Source: Eubacteriales bacterium
Lineage (GTDB): Bacteria; Bacillota_A; Clostridia; Lachnospirales; Lachnospiraceae
DNA: 8,039 nucleotides
Direction: 5' to 3'
Assembly (NCBI GenBank): GCA_030527765.1
Contig: JAUNAE010000033.1
Span: 1-8,039 of the forward strand
Shown here: positions 1 through 6,011 of the stretch, one piece after another
Numbering within the stretch: the stretch's first letter is position 1
Layout of the letters: each line of letters starts with the position of its first letter
Position numbers and translations under genes: made by a program
The notes under the pieces: generated by a model
Told to the model about the DNA's origin: nothing
The model's input: only the letters and a program-made list of their open reading frames with translations
Database searches by the model: none

Positions 1-768
1 ATCTTCTTCTAACGTACTGTTGAAATTTGTAAGGACAAACACTTCTTTACTGCTTTCATGCTTGTGCCTATACAGCTCTGAAAATCTCTTAAAATGCTCT
101 GCTAGATCTTGTTTCGGATTATCCCAGGCTAAATGAATCCTTTTGATTTTCATTCTGTTTAGATAGTCTATCTTTTCAGCTGTAGCCAGACGAACATCTA
201 TTCCCTGGTTGAAATCAATGTATGCTTTAGATTCTACCAGTTGCCCCAATAGATCTTCCCATTCGTTACAAGCTAAGATATTCGGATCACACAAATTTAT
301 ATTTCTTTTCGTCCCATCGAAAAACTCTGACAAATCAGCAACCTTTTTACTTTGACATCCTTCCTTTGCTGCTACATGGCCGAAATTGCATTGTCTCGGA
401 CAACCTCTGCTGAGAAATCCAAATGCTGTATCTTTCGTGCGTTCCGGATAAAGTGAATAGTCTGGATATATGTGTTCTATTTCCGCTGGTAGTTTATGAT
501 CTTTTTCTTTTCTATAAACTTCTTTCCCATCTACCAATTCGATGCAATACCCTGTTCCGCCTCGAATAATGTTATCAGCGTCTATGATCCCGTAATAATC
601 TTGAGTAAATGAGAACACTTTACTCATATACACCGCATCTAAATGTCCTGAGAACATTTGAGAATACCATTCTACTGTATCTCCCTGCTGCCTATGCCAT
701 GCAGACAATTTCATAAGCGGAATATTCGGATATCTATGTCCGTCTACATCTATCAGACCAATCTTCAC
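1..768 (-). CDS. Radical SAM family protein of phage/plasmid type, C-terminus beyond the window edge, third cluster Cys replaced
   Basis: 256 codons are visible, starting at a GTG that overlaps the upstream stop as GTGA and follows an AGAGGTGG ribosome binding site. The start (KIGLIDVDGH, then PNIPLMKLSAWH and GDTVEWY) resembles the B12-binding-like N-terminal region that precedes some radical SAM domains; residues 112-148 carry the FLSRGCPRQCNF region and the downstream KKVADLSEF motif typical of this mobile-element family. Radical SAM enzymes bind a 4Fe-4S cluster through three cysteines and cleave S-adenosylmethionine; the substrate of this subgroup is unknown to me. Here C123 and C127 are present, but the third position (codon at 379-381) is GGC, glycine, not TGC. 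This would be expected to abolish normal cluster binding unless another Cys such as C138 substitutes. The gene is AT-richer than the middle of the window. Family call firm; activity doubtful. Confidence 0.85.
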   Translation of the reverse strand, partial: MKIGLIDVDGHRYPNIPLMKLSAWHRQQGDTVEWYSQMFSGHLDAVYMSKVFSFTQDYYGIIDADNIIRGGTGYCIELVDGKEVYRKEKDHKLPAEIEHIYPDYSLYPERTKDTAFGFLSRGCPRQCNFGHVAAKEGCQSKKVADLSEFFDGTKRNINLCDPNILACNEWEDLLGQLVESKAYIDFNQGIDVRLATAEKIDYLNRMKIKRIHLAWDNPKQDLAEHFKRFSELYRHKHESSKEVFVLTNFNSTLEED

Positions 769-1157
769 TCTTCCACCTCTGCAAGTTTTGCATATTTCCA
801 AGCGGAAATGTTATTATTATAACTGCTGCTCCAACTAGTTGCTCCAGCACTCCACGCATACACAACTCCGTTCTCATACTTTGCAAAGTGTCTTTTGTGC
901 CAAATCTCCCGGTTATTACTAATGAGAATCTTTGTATCTACCGGAACATTCTCCCAGTCCACTGGCTTCTGCCAGTCCATCACGATTCTAAAAGCCTTCT
1001 CCGGATCGAGCAGTTCAATACAGGTGTACTGACCGTTGTTAGACAGCGGACATCTACCGCAGTTCGCGTAAGCACAGATTTCTCTCCCGCCGCAGATTTT
1101 GGTCATCTCTGATTTCTTCTTCAAATATTCCATATGCGTTATTTTGCTATAGTCCAT
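765..1157 (-). CDS. Cys-rich phage-type hypothetical protein (130 aa)
   Basis: Starts at ATG after a good AGGAGGG ribosome binding site seven bases upstream. Residues 20-46 hold five cysteines (C22, C28, C33, C36, C46), including a CGRCPLS motif, which suggests a small metal-binding or disulfide knuckle. The C-terminal half (KPVDWENVPVDTKI, then WHKRHFAKYENG and a Trp/Ser-rich tail ending in WKYAKLAE) resembles a small domain seen repeatedly in Clostridia phage proteins of unknown function. The stop overlaps the GTG start of the radical SAM gene, so the two are probably translationally coupled. Real gene with good confidence; function unknown. The plus-strand reading frame inside it is a shadow. 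Confidence 0.8.
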   Translation of the reverse strand: MDYSKITHMEYLKKKSEMTKICGGREICAYANCGRCPLSNNGQYTCIELLDPEKAFRIVMDWQKPVDWENVPVDTKILISNNREIWHKRHFAKYENGVVYAWSAGATSWSSSYNNNISAWKYAKLAEVEE

Positions 1158-1175
1158 TATTCACCCTCCTGTTCA

Positions 1176-1289
1176 TCAATCATTTTTTTCATCCTTCTCT
1201 GCTTCTGACAGTGCATAACAGATCATCCCAAATGCTCCAAGAACTACTCCTGCCAGAAATACCAATATCATCAGCAACATATCGAACAT
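1176..1289 (-). CDS. DUF3789-like single-pass membrane miniprotein (37 aa)
   Basis: A 37-residue ORF filling the gap between two larger genes. Residues 4-26 form one hydrophobic helix (LLMILVFLAGVVLGAFGMIC) followed by a short charged tail (SEAEKDEKND). This one-helix plus acidic/basic tail layout with a GAF.GM motif is that of DUF3789 miniproteins, common in phages and plasmids of gut Clostridia; the role is unknown. An AAGAGGAG ribosome binding site lies just upstream. Spacing to this ATG is short (about 3 nt) and an in-frame ATG at 1280 would have 12 nt, so the start could be three codons later. It sits between the DUF4406 gene (14-nt gap) and the Cys-rich gene (18-nt gap), as part of the same train. 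Confidence 0.75.
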   Translation of the reverse strand: MFDMLLMILVFLAGVVLGAFGMICYALSEAEKDEKND

Positions 1290-1303
1290 CTACTCCTCTT
1301 GAT

Positions 1304-1627
1304 TCAATAAATATCTTCCCCTGTACCGCCGTACATGATATATTTTCCAGTTGCAATGGCATATTCCAGTTCGGCTCTCGCTCCTTTGCTTTCCTGCCAT
1401 CCGTAAATCATGTAGATACCATCGCACATCGACAGGAGCAGCATGCTGGCTCTCATGTACTCCTCATACTGTGCGTTCTCTCCCAGGATCAAATCCATCT
1501 TCTGTGGATTGATCACATCATATCCTGCTGCCTTTAATTTTTCTTCTGCTTCTCCGAAGCGTACCTTTGCAGCCTTCGGATTTTTCGATATCGATCCGGA
1601 TATATAGATTCTTTTTTTGTCACTCAT
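1304..1627 (-). CDS. DUF4406 family protein (nucleoside deoxyribosyltransferase-like fold)
   Basis: 107 aa beginning KRIYISGSISKNP, with a central VINPQKM, then YMRASMLLLSMCDGIYMIYGWQ and a final GARAELEYAIATGK. This matches the layout of DUF4406: an N-terminal YISGPI-type strand-turn, a NP motif, a CD-hydrophobic strand and an ExxxA helix, as in nucleoside 2-deoxyribosyltransferases. The glutamate in GARAELEYA corresponds to the position of the active-site Glu in that superfamily. Such proteins are frequent in phages and may act on nucleotides or modified bases, but the substrate is not established. The ribosome binding site is a G-run (GGGGGAAG) unusually far upstream of the ATG, about 13 nt, overlapping the end of the preceding HTH gene. 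Confident family call; specific activity is inference. Confidence 0.88.
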   Translation of the reverse strand: MSDKKRIYISGSISKNPKAAKVRFGEAEEKLKAAGYDVINPQKMDLILGENAQYEEYMRASMLLLSMCDGIYMIYGWQESKGARAELEYAIATGKYIMYGGTGEDIY

Positions 1628-1633
1628 ATTCTG

Positions 1634-1993
1634 TTATCTTCCCCCTGCTGCATTACTGATCATCATTTCTGCCTGTTCCGGAGTAGGGACTGCAATCCGA
1701 TCTGCTTTCCTCTTGAGACGATTTGTAATAACTGCCCACTCAATCACATCGTCCGGTGTCCAGGCTGATCTTATTCCGTTTCCGCCCTTTTCTCCCTTGT
1801 TCCCGCTGAAATAGATTCCATTTTCATTACAGATCTTCTGCACGGTCGATTCATGCAGTCCATATCTCTCTGCTATCTGTTCTCTTGTTAAACCGGATCT
1901 GCAGAGCTCCATCACCTCGTTGTTCCTGGCCTTTACCAGCATCTTCGTATCAGTCTTGTTTTTTCCTTTTATCCGTCCGAAGAATTCGCTCAT
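1634..1993 (-). CDS. Small HTH DNA-binding protein (119 aa)
   Basis: Residues 24-57 form a helix-turn-helix of the Hin/Tn3-resolvase or sigma-like type: EVMELCRSGLTREQIAERYG followed by LHESTVQKICNENGI. A basic N-terminus (GRIKGKNKTDTKMLVKAR) precedes it. A glycine-rich linker (about 63-76) leads to a C-terminal helical part with TPDDVIEWAVITNRLKRKADR, which may be an oligomerisation or partner segment. Likely role: a regulator, or a terminase-small-subunit-like or partition-like DNA binder; the sequence does not decide which. It starts one base after the stop of the 131-aa gene, so coupling is likely, and ends six bases before the DUF4406 start. The HTH resembles that at the end of the 4049-4624 protein, but the rest does not. 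Confidence 0.8.
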   Translation of the reverse strand: MSEFFGRIKGKNKTDTKMLVKARNNEVMELCRSGLTREQIAERYGLHESTVQKICNENGIYFSGNKGEKGGNGIRSAWTPDDVIEWAVITNRLKRKADRIAVPTPEQAEMMISNAAGGR

Positions 1994-1994
1994 A

Positions 1995-2390
1995 TCATCC
2001 CGCCTTTACATCCTTATCATTTTTTCGTATTCTCAGATCCATCCCGCACTCTTCTGCCATCACTTTCTGCAGGTCACCCCATGTGATATAATCCTCTTCC
2101 AGGCATCCCGCCTGGAAGTTCATATCATCGATGAATCTCTGCATTCTCTGCTTGCCGAATCCCCACTTGTTATGCAGGACATATACTGTCAGGATCGTAA
2201 AGGTATCAACCACATTGTTCTTGATGTTTTCCACGCACTCATCCAATGCTTTCTTGCTCACTGCGCACGGAAGACCGGTGATGTTTCTCATCTTCATTTC
2301 TGCCTCCAGGCCATCGACTCCAGACTTTTTCACGATTCGATAAGCCTGTGCCATTCCTTCCATCCGTAGTCTCTCATCTTTATTTCTCAT
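1995..2390 (-). CDS. Phage-type hypothetical protein (131 aa)
   Basis: The start is placed at the ATG at 2388-2390 because GAGGAGGG sits seven bases before it; the in-frame ATG at 2406-2408 would put this ribosome binding site inside the gene. The protein is mostly helical and charged, with AYRIVKKSGVDGLEAEMKMR near the start, a middle NTF/DTF-type helix (VVDTFTILTVYVLHNKWGFGKQRMQRFIDDM) and a C-terminal LQKVMAEECGMDLRIRK. This 'VLH..GFGK.R...F' pattern is familiar from Clostridia phage proteins of unknown function. It overlaps the upstream zinc-ribbon gene by 11 bases. No catalytic motif is evident. Real gene; function unknown. Confidence 0.78.
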   Translation of the reverse strand: MRNKDERLRMEGMAQAYRIVKKSGVDGLEAEMKMRNITGLPCAVSKKALDECVENIKNNVVDTFTILTVYVLHNKWGFGKQRMQRFIDDMNFQAGCLEEDYITWGDLQKVMAEECGMDLRIRKNDKDVKAG

Positions 2391-2571
2391 CTCCTGCCCT
2401 CCTCTCATTCACTTTTTCGTGATGCATCTTTATTCTTTCCGGTATCACCACTTCGAAATTGCAAATGTCGCAGCATCTTGCATCTGTATCTGTGTTTACC
2501 GGCCATGGATTGTTTCCATAACCCGCCTGATGCTTTCCACAGATGCAGCATCTATATACTTTGGTTTTCAT
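2380..2571 (-). CDS. Small zinc-ribbon-like protein (63 aa)
   Basis: Start chosen at ATG 2569-2571, preceded by AAAGGAG at seven bases; the longer upstream reading frame overlaps the neighbouring gene and has no ribosome binding site. The N-terminus CCICGK (residues 8-13) pairs with CCDICN (residues 38-43), giving a probable CxxC...CxxC zinc ribbon, with a GYGNNPWPV loop between. The EVVIPERI segment after the second pair is typical of a small phage/plasmid protein family with this pattern. The function is unknown; zinc ribbons of this size often bind nucleic acid or mediate protein contacts. Its 3' end overlaps the start of the next gene by 11 bases. Confidence 0.8.
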   Translation of the reverse strand: MKTKVYRCCICGKHQAGYGNNPWPVNTDTDARCCDICNFEVVIPERIKMHHEKVNERRAGDEK

Positions 2572-2600
2572 GTTTCTTTCTCCTTTTTTCTTATTCCGTC

Positions 2601-3122
2601 TCATCTTCTCCGGATATATTCTTCGTATACTGACATTCCTCTTTCTTCCATCACTCTGGAGAATGCCTTCTCCACACTGATCGGCATTCCTCTGCTCCAG
2701 ATCCACTCTATTTCATCTTTGAGCGGGTCTTTGATCCATCCCAATTTCAGAAGATAGAAATTATCCTTTGAGTACATTTTCGCACTGTACTCTTCTTTGA
2801 CCTGGCTCTGCGTTGGACTCCAGAGCTGCATCACACTAAGAGCATCATCTTTTTCCGGATCTCTGTATTTTCCTATCCCCTTTTTCAGATCATTTTTATT
2901 TGCCTGGAACACCGCTACCACTTCCAGATGTACAACACCTCTCAGATAGTCTAACCGTTCTTCCGGTGTCTCTTCTTCTGTGTCTTCGAAGAAGCAGAAA
3001 CCAACGGAGCTGGTTCTGCTATGGTTTTCCCGCCACACAGTATTGTTCACCAGCTTTCTGCCTTCCAGATACTGCAGCATCTCTGCAAATCCCATGAATC
3101 TCAGCAGTCTGATCGTCTTCAT
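2601..3122 (-). CDS. Hypothetical protein (173 aa) with possible ADP-ribosyltransferase-like pattern
   Basis: The ATG overlaps the stop of the DUF5688 gene (ATGA), with GGAGGAG about 11-17 bases upstream. I do not recognise a named family. What can be seen: an N-terminal IRLLRFMGFAEMLQYLEGRK segment, a TSSVGFCFF segment (residues 38-45), a strand VVHLEVVAVF (63-72), a GIGKYRDPE turn, and EEYSAKMYSKDNFYLLKLGW (110-129). The order Arg (R5 or R8), T-S-S, then Glu (E110/E111) recalls the R-S-E layout of some ADP-ribosyltransferases, a fold used by several phages to modify host proteins. This is an inference at low confidence. The C-terminus is charged and helical. No signal peptide or membrane segment. 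Confidence 0.72.
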   Translation of the reverse strand: MKTIRLLRFMGFAEMLQYLEGRKLVNNTVWRENHSRTSSVGFCFFEDTEEETPEERLDYLRGVVHLEVVAVFQANKNDLKKGIGKYRDPEKDDALSVMQLWSPTQSQVKEEYSAKMYSKDNFYLLKLGWIKDPLKDEIEWIWSRGMPISVEKAFSRVMEERGMSVYEEYIRRR

Positions 3123-4036
3123 GATTTATCCCCTGCTCCTCCTTCATCTATCATTTCAAAAGAATGTCTTTCCCGGCTGTATCGGAATATATTGTCGGAC
3201 AGCACCTCTCCCTCCGGAACATTCTTCGCATTTGCCTCTGCGAGCATATTTCTGATTTCTTCCATCGTCCTGTTTCCATCATCCGGCATGATCAGCATTT
3301 CGTGGACAGATGATGGAATTACAATGCAATCTCCTCTAACGCTCTCGCAGATCATATCCATTACCATCGGATAAAACACTGTCACTGCACCTGCTTTATA
3401 TTCCGAATTCGTTGCAACATAGACATTGTTTTTGCTTTTAGGGAATATAACATCCTCCATCCCCAACGTTCTGGCAATCATGTTTTCCAGTTCTTCCAAT
3501 TCCAGCGGATGCATTCTTGCTGTATTCGCCATTGCATCATCATGAAGCTGCTGTTTTGAGATCCCCCATTTTCTGAGCAATTCGTCCTTGATACGTATTT
3601 TGGCAGTTCCTTCTCCCACATCCATCTCGACACCGTAAATAAATGCCATATCCATCATGTCTGTATGTGTGATCTGTGCGAGCTTCATCTTGTTTCTTTC
3701 TGCATTGATCACTTCTACATTCAGCATTATCTTCACCTGGCTGTAATCTTTCATGAAATCCGTTTTGAGCTTTTCTCCATATGTCATGAAAGAGTGAACC
3801 TTTGTTATTACCTTAAATGCCACCTTCATATAATCGGCATTCGGAAGTAATTTCGAATAAAGCATCTCCAGGTCAACACTGATCCCGTTTCCACTCCCGC
3901 TCCAGTTCACTACCAGTAATTTTCTCGGGCTCCCATTCAGTTCTACATCTTTTCTTTTTACTGTTACATTTTCACCGTTCATGAATGCCTTGACATCCTT
4001 TTCCAGTCTTCCTGCAAACTCTTCGAAGCTCATCAT
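3119..4036 (-). CDS. DUF5688 family protein (305 aa)
   Basis: Starts at ATG (followed by a second ATG) eight bases after AGGAGG. The N-terminal SFEEFAGRLEKDVKAFM and the C-terminal CIVIPSSVHEMLIMPDDG (about residues 237-254), with the following LSDNIFRYSRERHSFE, are the marks of DUF5688. This family of about 300 aa is common on plasmids, ICEs and chromosomes of Lachnospiraceae and Ruminococcaceae. The middle (120-225) contains the helix-rich region and a VYVATNSEYKAGAVTVFYP strand pair. The biochemical function is unknown. Its ribosome binding site overlaps the TAG stop of the upstream HTH gene, which is in the same frame five codons earlier. Its own stop overlaps the start of the 173-aa gene. 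Confidence 0.82.
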   Translation of the reverse strand: MMSFEEFAGRLEKDVKAFMNGENVTVKRKDVELNGSPRKLLVVNWSGSGNGISVDLEMLYSKLLPNADYMKVAFKVITKVHSFMTYGEKLKTDFMKDYSQVKIMLNVEVINAERNKMKLAQITHTDMMDMAFIYGVEMDVGEGTAKIRIKDELLRKWGISKQQLHDDAMANTARMHPLELEELENMIARTLGMEDVIFPKSKNNVYVATNSEYKAGAVTVFYPMVMDMICESVRGDCIVIPSSVHEMLIMPDDGNRTMEEIRNMLAEANAKNVPEGEVLSDNIFRYSRERHSFEMIDEGGAGDKS

Positions 4037-4048
4037 CTTCCCGGCCTC

Positions 4049-4624
4049 CTAATCCTGTATCTTTTTCAGATGGTTATAAACAGTCTGTTCCGTTACTCCC
4101 AGTTCTTCTGCGATCGTTTTTACGCTCCACCCTGCGTTTTTCAATGCGATCACCTCTCCGGCATCGATCGGTCTTCTCCTTCTGCCAGTTCTTTTGCTTT
4201 CTTCAGGCATCTTTGTTTCATCAGCGTCACCTGCTGCCATCTTTTCCTCCGAGGATGCCTGCTGCTCCGTTCCGTCTGTTTCATCGGTTGCCTTTTTCGC
4301 CCACTCTGACACCCAGCCTGTCTCCTGTGCAGCTTCCTCTGTCTGCTGCGGGTCCGGTGTTTCATCTCCCTGGCTATTATCTTCTGCAGTCTCTTCGTTC
4401 TGATTCACGGAAGCCTCTCCGTTCTCCATCATCGTAAATTCGTAAAAGTCTCCATCCAGAAGGAATCGTCTTCCTTCTTTCCCCAGCAGTTCTTCAATCT
4501 GCTTCGCAACATTTACCACTCTGAATCCTTCTTCTGCTTCCGGATCCGGATCAATAGCAATTACCTGACCTTCGCCCGCAACGATGTTGAACAGTACATC
4601 TTTCTTGTTAATTTCTCTGAACAT
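4049..4624 (-). CDS. Modular DNA-binding protein: N-terminal domain, acidic linker, C-terminal Hin-like HTH
   Basis: 191 aa after a strong AAAGGAGGG ribosome binding site. Residues 1-66 form a small globular domain (MFREINKKDVLFNIVAGEGQ onward to FLLDGDFYEFTMME). Residues 67-144 are low-complexity and acidic (rich in E, D, Q, T and S), probably disordered. A basic patch (GRRRRPID, 147-154) leads into a resolvase/invertase-type helix-turn-helix (GEVIALKNAGWSVKTIAEEL, then GVTEQTVYNHLKK, to residue 188). There is no recombinase catalytic domain, so this is not a resolvase; it is more likely a regulator or partition/replication accessory factor with a tethered DNA-binding head. It sits two genes downstream of rep. 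The stop is TAG and is used as part of the next gene's ribosome binding site. Confidence 0.83.
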   Translation of the reverse strand: MFREINKKDVLFNIVAGEGQVIAIDPDPEAEEGFRVVNVAKQIEELLGKEGRRFLLDGDFYEFTMMENGEASVNQNEETAEDNSQGDETPDPQQTEEAAQETGWVSEWAKKATDETDGTEQQASSEEKMAAGDADETKMPEESKRTGRRRRPIDAGEVIALKNAGWSVKTIAEELGVTEQTVYNHLKKIQD

Positions 4625-4651
4625 GTTTCCCTCCTTTATGCTGATTGTTCC

Positions 4652-4960
4652 TTATGCTCTTTTCATCCCCATGACATCGCTCCAGATGAAGCTCTCCATG
4701 TAGCCGGTCTTGCTCTGGCAGAGCAGATGCCATCTATATGCCTTGATCACTGTGTACAATGCCCAGATCTGCTGTTTTGTCTTTTTCGTCTCTCCCATAT
4801 CCTCACATTCTTCCAGTCCTTTTCTGACCATCACAGTATCTCCCGGCTGATATTTCTCTCTCAGCCAGTCCATGTTGTCCCCCGGATATTTCGGAGGCTT
4901 GAGCTTTGCTCCTGTAACCAGGACATTTCTGTATTTCGGTTTCTTTCTCGCTGTTCCCAT
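4652..4960 (-). CDS. Hypothetical protein downstream of rep (102 aa)
   Basis: ATG follows AAGGAG by about five bases. A basic N-terminus (GTARKKPKYRNVLVTGAKLK) leads into KYPGDNMDWLREKYQPGDTV, MVRKGLEECEDMGETKKTKQ, then IWALYTVIKAYRWHLLCQSK and a YMESFIWSDVMGM end. The GDTV strand and the YTVIKAYRWHLLC strand suggest a small beta-barrel-like fold, but I cannot name a family. The EDMGETKKTKQ..W.LY pattern recalls small phage/plasmid proteins of unknown function. It is the first gene after rep and is preceded by a GC-rich hairpin (4974-4993) directly before its ribosome binding site. Confidence 0.75.
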   Translation of the reverse strand: MGTARKKPKYRNVLVTGAKLKPPKYPGDNMDWLREKYQPGDTVMVRKGLEECEDMGETKKTKQQIWALYTVIKAYRWHLLCQSKTGYMESFIWSDVMGMKRA

Positions 4961-4973
4961 GTTTCTCCTTTCC

Positions 4974-4993
4974 GGAGCCGGTTGCCCGGCCCC
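4974..4993 (-). promoter_or_regulatory. Stable hairpin just upstream of the ribosome binding site of the 4652-4960 gene
   Basis: Read on the minus strand, GGGGCCGG-GCAA-CCGGCTCC forms an eight-pair stem with one G-U pair and a GCAA (GNRA-type) tetraloop. It lies between the rep stop and the AAGGAG of the next gene, leaving that site free. There is no T-run after it on the minus strand, so it is not a terminator in that direction; on the plus strand only TTTT follows. It may be an mRNA processing or stability element that separates rep from downstream expression. Confidence 0.5.
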
Positions 4994-5066
4994 TTTTGCG
5001 CACCATCATGGCTTACAATAGATTTCTCGTGATATATTTCATTTCGCTTTCGCGCAGGTGCCCTTT

Positions 5067-5909
5067 TTAGCTGTGTTCGGTTTTTGTTCGACTCTTCTTC
5101 TTTCGCTTCCTTCGCCACCGTTTTCGATCTCGTTCTCGCTCTTCCTCGTCCTTTTCCTTAGCTGAAAGACTGATCATCGTATATCGGCGGTATTTATAGC
5201 CCGTAACCGGATTGATTCCCTCATAGATCGATGAGATGTAATAACCTTTCTTCGGCTTCGGTTCTCCTTTCCAACGGATCAGCTTATCTTCCTTCGGCTC
5301 CGGAAGCACCATGTTCCTGCTTCTGCTGTAGCTTGCCTCTCTGATCCTGGTTTTCCCCGGCTTCCCGTCCTTTTTCGGTTCTCTCGTATATTTGTCCTTC
5401 GTCATGTAGCTTGCCAGACGCGTGAAGTCGATGTCTGAGTATTGGGAATTCCTGATCGATACGCTCCACACTCCACCCTTCGTCCATGCTTTCTGGATCA
5501 GGCTGGCAGTATCTCCGATCTCATTGATCAGCAGATGAATATGCCACGCTCCTCTGGTCCCGCATTCTATATTCCGGATCCAGTACAGCTGCTTCCCTCT
5601 CTTTGCATATTCTTTCCTGATTCTCTTCATCATGTTCTGAAAATCCTTCACTGCCGCCTTCATATCCTCCGTCCTGTTCTCCACCTGATAGGTCAATGTC
5701 ATGAACAGATCACTCTGATCAAAGTACTCCAACATCAGCAATCTGCATTTCCTTGCCCTGTTCCTGGCATTCACCAGTCTCATCTGCTCCGGTGTGATGT
5801 TCCTCTTCTTCTGTCTGTTCTTCCCTGGTGCTCCGTATGAACCGTCATGGAACTCCTCTACATCTATGATGTCTCCCCCACGGAGATATGTCTTCTTCCT
5901 CTTCGTCAT
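5067..5909 (-). CDS. rep: HUH-superfamily rolling-circle replication initiator (Rep)
   Basis: 280 aa with the three HUH motifs in order: motif I FMTLTY (69-74), motif II HIHLLI with the metal-binding H123 and H125, and motif III SYMTKDKY, where Y168 with K171 (YxxK) is the likely catalytic tyrosine motif; Y174 is a second candidate. Preceding motif II is WIRNIECGTRGAW. Such proteins nick one DNA strand at the origin, stay covalently bound through the tyrosine, and start rolling-circle replication. The N-terminus and especially the C-terminus (250-278) are very basic, suiting DNA binding. There is no helicase domain, so a host helicase is presumed. ATG is the only start: an in-frame TGA lies three codons upstream. 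The ribosome binding site is weak (GGATGAG), unlike all neighbours, which fits limited Rep synthesis. It resembles plasmid pC194-like and Microviridae-like Reps in motif style; subfamily not decided. Confidence 0.88.
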   Translation of the reverse strand: MTKRKKTYLRGGDIIDVEEFHDGSYGAPGKNRQKKRNITPEQMRLVNARNRARKCRLLMLEYFDQSDLFMTLTYQVENRTEDMKAAVKDFQNMMKRIRKEYAKRGKQLYWIRNIECGTRGAWHIHLLINEIGDTASLIQKAWTKGGVWSVSIRNSQYSDIDFTRLASYMTKDKYTREPKKDGKPGKTRIREASYSRSRNMVLPEPKEDKLIRWKGEPKPKKGYYISSIYEGINPVTGYKYRRYTMISLSAKEKDEEERERDRKRWRRKRKKKSRTKTEHS

Positions 5910-5925
5910 AGCATCTCATCCAGTC

Positions 5926-5955
5926 CCTATAGTTAATAGCTTTATCAAGTGCCAA
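5926..5955 (-). promoter_or_regulatory. Weak candidate rep promoter
   Basis: On the minus strand TTGGCA, an 18-base spacer and TATAGG lie immediately upstream of rep. The match is moderate: five of six for the -35 box and four of six for the -10 box. Rep could instead be made only from the long upstream transcript. The site overlaps the CTTGATA motif and one arm of the inverted repeat, so Rep binding at an origin here could repress it. Low confidence. Confidence 0.3.
5943..5949 (-). other. Candidate rolling-circle nick core (CTTGATA)
   Basis: CTTGATA on the minus strand matches the core around the nick (CTTG/ATA) established for the double-strand origins of pC194/pUB110-type plasmids. It lies five bases beyond a perfect inverted repeat and 34 bases upstream of rep. 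The match is only seven bases and the upstream TTCTTTCTTAT part of the plasmid consensus is absent, so this is suggestive only. Confidence 0.35.
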
Positions 5956-5978
5956 CAGAGGGCATGAAACCCTCTGTT
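5954..5978. repeat. Perfect 9-bp inverted repeat in front of rep
   Basis: AACAGAGGG, a seven-base loop, then CCCTCTGTT, with no mismatch. On the plus strand it is followed by TTTTC, so it could terminate plus-strand transcripts; on the minus strand there is no T-run. It stands between the antisense RNA promoter and the CTTGATA motif, the usual place for a Rep-binding hairpin of a double-strand origin. Terminator, mRNA leader hairpin and origin hairpin are all possible. Confidence 0.65.
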
Positions 5979-5981
5979 TTC

Positions 5982-6011
5982 TTGACTTTTCCACTCCCGC
6001 AATGCTATAAT
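5982..6011 (+). promoter_or_regulatory. Near-consensus plus-strand sigma-A promoter for the antisense RNA
   Basis: TTGACT (5982-5987), an 18-base spacer, and a perfect TATAAT (6006-6011) with an extended -10 TG two bases before it (TGCTATAAT). This is the best promoter in the window, yet it points against all nearby genes and has no plus-strand ORF downstream. Transcription should start near 6017-6018 (A or G). Confidence 0.75.

Noticed and set aside
1920..2369. Long plus-strand reading frame (149 codons) opposite the 131-aa and HTH genes
   Set aside because: Rich in Cys, Ser, His and Phe, without a ribosome binding site, and crosses two well-supported minus-strand genes; a shadow frame.
4049..4624. 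Site-specific recombinase, from the Hin-like HTH
   Set aside because: No serine recombinase catalytic domain; the N-terminal part is short and the middle is low-complexity.
4861..5118. Minus-strand 85-codon frame across the rep end and the gap after it
   Set aside because: Overlaps rep and the 102-aa gene in another frame, has no ribosome binding site and a composition unlike the neighbours.
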